Positions 60,206 through 64,000 of a stretch of 64,000 bases of DNA are shown here, in pieces. The stretch is from Metallyticus violacea (lineage: Eukaryota > Arthropoda > Insecta > Mantodea > Metallyticidae). The stretch lies in contig CM060833.1 in NCBI GenBank assembly GCA_030762175.1, forward strand, positions 4,926,001 to 4,990,000. The letters are read 5' to 3'. The stretch's first letter is position 1. Each line of letters opens with the position of its first letter. A model generated the notes under the pieces. The model made no database searches and was not told where the DNA came from. It saw only the letters and a list, made by a program, of their open reading frames with translations. The position numbers and the translations under genes are program-made.

Positions 60206-60960
60206 TACGATGGAGCTGGTGAAAGATGTCTTTAAATGAACCCCAAAGCCTTGAGCGCTTTCAACAGGCTTTTGGGGGCCTTGCTTCTTCTAGGACAACA
60301 GTTTTCCATTTATTTGCAGAAATTAAAAGGGGCCGAACCTCACTGCCAGATAAGAAGAGAAGTGGGCGTCCGGCCGCGGCGGTGACTGAGGAAAACAATG
60401 TCGCAGTGGAAAAAATTGGATCAAAAATTCTGCACGATCATCTTCGTATCAGGAAGGTTTCCTCCCGTTGGGTGTTTCATAATTTGAGAGAGGCATAAAA
60501 CGACACCTGCGTCGATTGATGTGAAGAAGTGTTGCAGAGATTCGACGCAGGGAGCTCAAGACGTGTTTCTGATGTCATCACGGGATGGATTTACCAATTT
60601 GACCCGGAGACCAAATTGGTAGTAGGCAGTTTCAACCTTTCCAGATGACGATCCCCTAACAAAGTGAACAGGGACCGAAGTGTTGGGAGTCGGTACTGAT
60701 TGGTACACAGTCTGACTGACAAGCTCTGAGAATGCCGTCCAAGGGCAGGACTGAGGGGTATCCTGCTTCACCATGACAACGTCTACGCTCACACGACTAA
60801 CATCGCAATCCAGTTCTTGGAGTCCACAGAGGTCTGACTGATGACCCACCCTCCCTGACCTGACTGCAGGAGAATATTTTCATTTCCCAGTGGTAAAAAT
60901 CGCATGCGAGGAAAGCGATTTTCCGGTCCTGAAGAGACTATGACTGCATATGAAAATGAA
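60206..60960 (+). mobile_element. mariner-E copy 2
   Basis: Plus-strand copy of the lineage at 45 kb. The C-terminal DNA (60900-60960: ATGCGAGGAAAGCGATTTTC, GAAGAGACTATGACTGC) matches the other copy base for base at most positions. No recognisable terminal repeats. Confidence 0.75.
60226..60900 (+). pseudogene. mariner-E transposase (disrupted)
   Basis: A 90-codon frame from 60226: ERFQQAFGGLASSRTTVFHL, FAEIKRGRTSLPDKKRSGRP (HTH1 and linker), AAVTEENNVAVEKI (second HTH partly deleted), then SKILHDHLRIRKVSSRWVFH and NLREA, stop. First-Asp block: VITGWIYQFDPETK (60574-60616; GDESWIYQFDPETK in relatives, so the Asp codon is deleted). FPDDDPLTK..RDRSVGSR-like (60634-60690). Second Asp: LHHDNVYAHTTNIAIQFLES (60766-60825). 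MTHPPSLT (60840-60860) stands for THPPYSPDLAPCDF, with the third Asp deleted. Non-functional. Confidence 0.78.
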
Positions 60961-60964
60961 TATT

Positions 60965-61345
60965 AGCAGCAAGATTGCTTTGATAATTAGAAAGTGTATA
61001 GAGTGTGGTGAGGAGTACTTTGAAAAAATTACAAAATTCGGAGTGAGTGTATTTAGCTGCAGTAAATTTGATGCAAAACGCTGACCAGCGAACAGGAACT
61101 TGAGTATAGGGAGAGCCTGTAGAGTAGCTTGGATGCTTCAACAATCGCTAGCACACTTTTGTTACAGGTGCAGTTTCTTGATGCAACATTGTGTCTTTCC
61201 TTATCTCACATGTTTTCATTATAGGATTAGAATAGTGCTCTCCAGTTATGGTTTTACTCTTCGGAGCATAATCAATTAGTCAGATATCTTAACACTGATG
61301 CCATAACACCCCCTGCAGATGGAACCAACGTTACTATTTTGACTG
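60965..61345 (-). mobile_element. mariner-N relic, middle part
   Basis: Minus strand: VTAVKIVTLVPSAGGVMASV then LRYLTN (61272-61350; relatives KKAKTVPSAGKVMASVFWD), SKTITGEHYSNPIMKT (61205-61255), DTMLHQETAPVTKVC (61160-61205; HQDNAP changed to HQETAP), HPSYSTGSPYTQVPVRWSAF (61080-61135). Only the region between the first Asp and the C-terminus remains. Confidence 0.55.
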
Positions 61346-61739
61346 CTGTTACGACTCTGATGTCTGATGATGAATACAAAATACATCCAAAGTTATAGTG
61401 ACAAAATAGTTCTATTGCTGTCAAAATGCTGCAAACACTATTGCGAATTTTCATACGAATTGGTTTTATCTGCAGTTAGCAAACGTGGTACCTTATCTTG
61501 TGCAAAGCTTTTCATATGCAACTTAACTCGCGATCATCTAATAACTCATCATTTACATGTTCAAAGAATTCTGCTGTAGTTTCACTTTTAGACACGTATT
61601 TCATTTGTTATTTCAATAATCAATTTCGGTAAATTGAATACTCACATCACATCTTCTTTAGAAATATATGTTAAATCAAATATTTGAAACGATTTAATAT
61701 GTACTCATAGAACAAAGGTAGGTTATCTTGCCTCGTTTT
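61346..61739. other. gene-less stretch
   Basis: Nothing recognised. Confidence 0.4.
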
Positions 61740-62060
61740 TTTTCAAGAGTCTTCTTAGCGATTAAGCATTTACCTAAACTTAAGACCAGTGTTTAATGCC
61801 ACTCTCATAAAATGGCGCGTTTCTCTATCCTCCCAGATGTTTTTCAGAGCTGGAGAGAGAGGGTAATCGCGTGGCCAATTGTTCTGGATGTGGTACCAGT
61901 GTCACTGTCCCATTTCCAATTTCTGAGCATCTGAGCATTTTGCCACACTGACTTTTTTCTCCACAGACTTCCACTAATTTCAGATGCAGACACATTTTTC
62001 GCGTTTAGGAATCGAATAACAACACACGGACCTGCTATGGATAATTTCCCTAAATTATAG
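61740..62060 (-). mobile_element. mariner-M relic, internally deleted
   Basis: Minus strand: CVVIRFLNAKNVSASEISGS (61960-62035) resembles a mariner N-terminus (AVIRFL..K..S..EIHRQL.EVYG). It passes directly into VPHPEQLATRLPSLSSSEKH then LGG (61830-61900), the tail region (SPALKKHLGG), and FYESGIKHWS. Second HTH and all catalytic blocks are deleted. Confidence 0.45.
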
Positions 62061-62399
62061 ACAAAATACGAACAGACATTGAATCTTGCAAAAAATAAAT
62101 AAATAAATAATAATAATTACATTTAATGTTATCAAGTTTATATTTTCATAAACTTAATAGGCAGTGATACATTTGTAAAAACGTAACTTTGTGCTATAAA
62201 TTCAATTTCTAATAACTATTGGAGTCCATGTATGAGCTATGGGGGAAAGTTTTAATTATCTCATTTAGAAACTTGACAGAAAGTGTGTTTTCATTTGCAG
62301 TTGTAGTTACCACACAGGTTTACACATTTAACCCAGCATTTCTTCACTCTCCGGATACCGTTATTGTAGAAGTCTGTAGATTGCGCCTTAAATCACTTC
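62061..62399. other. gene-less stretch
   Basis: Short AAATA/AAT run at 62094-62115. Nothing else recognised. Confidence 0.4.
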
Positions 62400-63120
62400 A
62401 TTGATGGCGTCATCTGTGTTGTCAAATCAGCGACTCCGCAAAGGATTTTTCATTTCTTGAAACAAGAAAAAGTCACTAGGCGAGAAATCAAGAGAAAAAT
62501 AAGGCGGATGCTGCAAGATCTCAAAGCCACATGCCTTTGTTCTGTCAATTGCAACTTGAGATGAGTGAGCTGGTACTTTGTCAGCACACGAACATCTCGC
62601 GCAACTTGTCCATAAGAGTGTTGTCGTATGTGCCAGTGATGGTTTGTCCCTTTGTAAGGTAATCTGTGAAGATGATGCCACGACAGTCCCAAAACACTGA
62701 GAGCATCACCTTTGCCGTTTTGGGGGGAGGGGAATTGACATGCTTCCATTTCATGCTCATAGTTTTGGTCTCAAGATAATATTGAGAAATCAAAGATTCA
62801 TCCACGGTTACTTTTTATCCTGTTTCAACAGCGTCAACATCTGTCTTGAAAAGTCGTGCCGTGTTTGTTTCAGGAAAGAGGTTAGCAACCGTGCAGACAT
62901 GTTACACTTATACAGTACGTCCTGAATAATTTTCCCCATACTTCAAAACAGATACCAGTTTCATTCATGATCATTTGGATGTTTGCTCGTCTCTCTACCA
63001 GGATTAAACACCTGCTGTGACCGCATCGCCCGTCAATGACGATCTTTCTGTGAGGGAAGTGACCACCATACAACAGTGTCATAAGATGGGCAACAGTTTC
63101 CAATCTCATCAAGAATTGAC
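62400..63120 (-). mobile_element. mariner-I relic
   Basis: Minus strand, from an N-terminal region at 62890-63112 to the third-Asp block at 62450. Ends not identified. No other copy of this lineage in the window. Confidence 0.7.
62427..63112 (-). pseudogene. mariner-I transposase (disrupted)
   Basis: N-terminal zone: VERRANIQMIMNETGICFEV (62935-63000), the start of the second HTH. First-Asp block: MDESLISQYYLETKTMSMKW then KHVNSPPPKTAKVMLSVFWD (62685-62805). CRGIIFTDYLTKGQTITGTY, NTLMDKLREM (62590-62685). The second-Asp region has lost its HDNAPAH core (KVPAHSSQVAIDRTKACG, 62530-62575). Third Asp: LQHPPYFSLDFSPSDFFLFQ (62450-62520), with one residue inserted in the SPDLAPSD motif. The 84- and 74-codon frames are the remaining open parts. 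Confidence 0.75.
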
Positions 63121-63800
63121 ACTGTTACCCTTCAAATGCATGAAATTTGTCACGCTGCAAACCTCAATCTTACACCTTAGTAACTTCTGCACAAACTGTA
63201 AAAAATTCAACAATAAATGGAATAAAAATAAAGGACACAATGAGCTGATTTTCTCAACATCGTGCACTTAGGGACCAATGATGACTTTCATCGATATGCC
63301 ATAACAACATCCGCGAATAATTAAAAAGTTACGATATCCGATGTCTGAACTTCAATTCACTAAAAACAGTAACACCTTTGGTTTCAGAAATATTTGGTAA
63401 CTTAACTTGTATAGCTTTCCTTACGGAGAAAGCAGATTACATTGAAAAAATTGAATTCTTTTCGACTATTGGTTAAACGAGAAATATGTTGTCGATCATG
63501 ATTTTCTCTATGTAAATGTTACAAAAGTAACAAAAATATATATGGTAACTGTTGTCTTTTTTTAATTCAATTTCTACAGACATGTTTCGCAGCAATGCTC
63601 GTTTCTACAATTACTTAGATTTAAATTATTAGCTTCTATAAAAGAGTAAACAAGACAAGTTAATGTTACGATTTAAAAATTCTTCAAAAATCCAGTTCAG
63701 TTTATTATATAAATTTTATTACGATTCTCTGAAATGTTCAGACGCTTATTTCTAAATATGTTGTTCTCAACTAAGAATCACAAGGGAGAGAAAAAATATA
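63121..63800. other. gene-less stretch, nothing recognised
   Basis: AT-rich, no coding or repeat signal recognised. Confidence 0.45.
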
Positions 63801-64000
63801 CAGAGTGCCAAAAAATGTATACACACTTTCACAGTAGATATCTATTTAATATATTTCAAAGTTGGACTGAAAAACAACAGTAATGTGTAGTATGATGTTC
63901 TATAAACAGATGTGACTCACATTACGTTATGCTAGCGTTGCTACAACAACATGGATGGAAGATTTTCGTTTGATTAGTGGAAAATAATTTTGAAGTGGTA
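63801..64000 (+). mobile_element. DD41D copy 5, 5' end, runs off the window
   Basis: TA at 63799-63800, terminal repeat CAGAGTGCCAAAAAATGTAT, then the subterminal region with a single 98-bp-type unit (rc of GTAGCAACGCTAGCATAACG at 63936-63955). The transposase start follows at 63951 (ATGGATGGAAGATTTTCG...), already mutated compared with the other copies. The rest lies beyond the window. Confidence 0.9.

Overview
The window is a piece of a eukaryotic nuclear genome, most likely from an arthropod with a large, repeat-rich genome. Supporting signs are its AT-richness, long microsatellites, tRNA-derived SINEs with target-site duplications, and at least a dozen distinguishable lineages of decayed Tc1/mariner transposases of types common in insects. 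A polyneopteran insect (cockroach, termite or stick insect) is my guess; the sequence alone does not prove it. I see no intact host protein gene, no rRNA, no convincing functional tRNA gene, no CRISPR array and nothing bacterial. The window reads as a long intergenic or intronic stretch packed with dead mobile elements.

Layout. 0-5 kb: mariner remnants (872-1680, 2590-3104, 3190-4005, 4495-5188), a third SINE type (2017-2230) and a SINE-B scrap. 5.7-7.1 kb: a TTAA-flanked, piggyBac-like pair of terminal inverted repeats enclosing a DD41D transposon fragment that itself carries a SINE-A. 8-20 kb: SINE-A, an ATT microsatellite, mariner copies at 10, 12-14, 14.7-15.9 and 16.6-17.8 kb, a compound microsatellite at 19 kb and a LINE tail at 19.8-20.2 kb. 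20-35 kb: SINEs, hAT and mariner pieces, the two-ended mariner at 27756-29016, a satellite array at 30.2 kb and another at 32.6-34.1 kb split by a DD41D element. 35-50 kb: SINE-A, mariners, a 20-bp minisatellite, a SINE-A/SINE-B chimera, and a mariner split by a hAT-like insertion at 48.5-49.5 kb. 50-64 kb: the most complete DD41D element (with a tripled 98-bp unit and a SINE-B inside it), a third satellite array, a GC-richer island at 54.8-55.45 kb, more mariner relics, and a DD41D element running off the right edge.

Relationships. I use working names. SINE-A has a tRNA head, a body beginning 'GGATCGATGGATTTTTTCGG' and a TAAATAAATCAATCAA-like tail. SINE-B has a Leu/Ser-like tRNA head and a tail ending GGGCGTTAAACACTATTC plus poly-A. 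Mariner-A is a TA-flanked element of about 1.24 kb with DD34D spacing. Mariners B to P are other lineages. DD41D is a Tc1/mariner-superfamily element with 41 residues between its second and third catalytic Asp. Nesting gives a partial chronology: SINEs sit inside DD41D and mariner copies, and a hAT relic sits inside a mariner. Nothing here looks autonomous today: every transposase has frameshifts, stops or deletions.

The best leads are: two DD41D copies sharing one deletion junction with a copied 8-bp filler (an amplified non-autonomous derivative); the TTAA-bounded composite; the dispersed ~140-bp satellite with a shared flank; the tandem 98-bp unit in one DD41D copy; and two RFX X-box-like sites 24 bp apart in otherwise repeat-free DNA.
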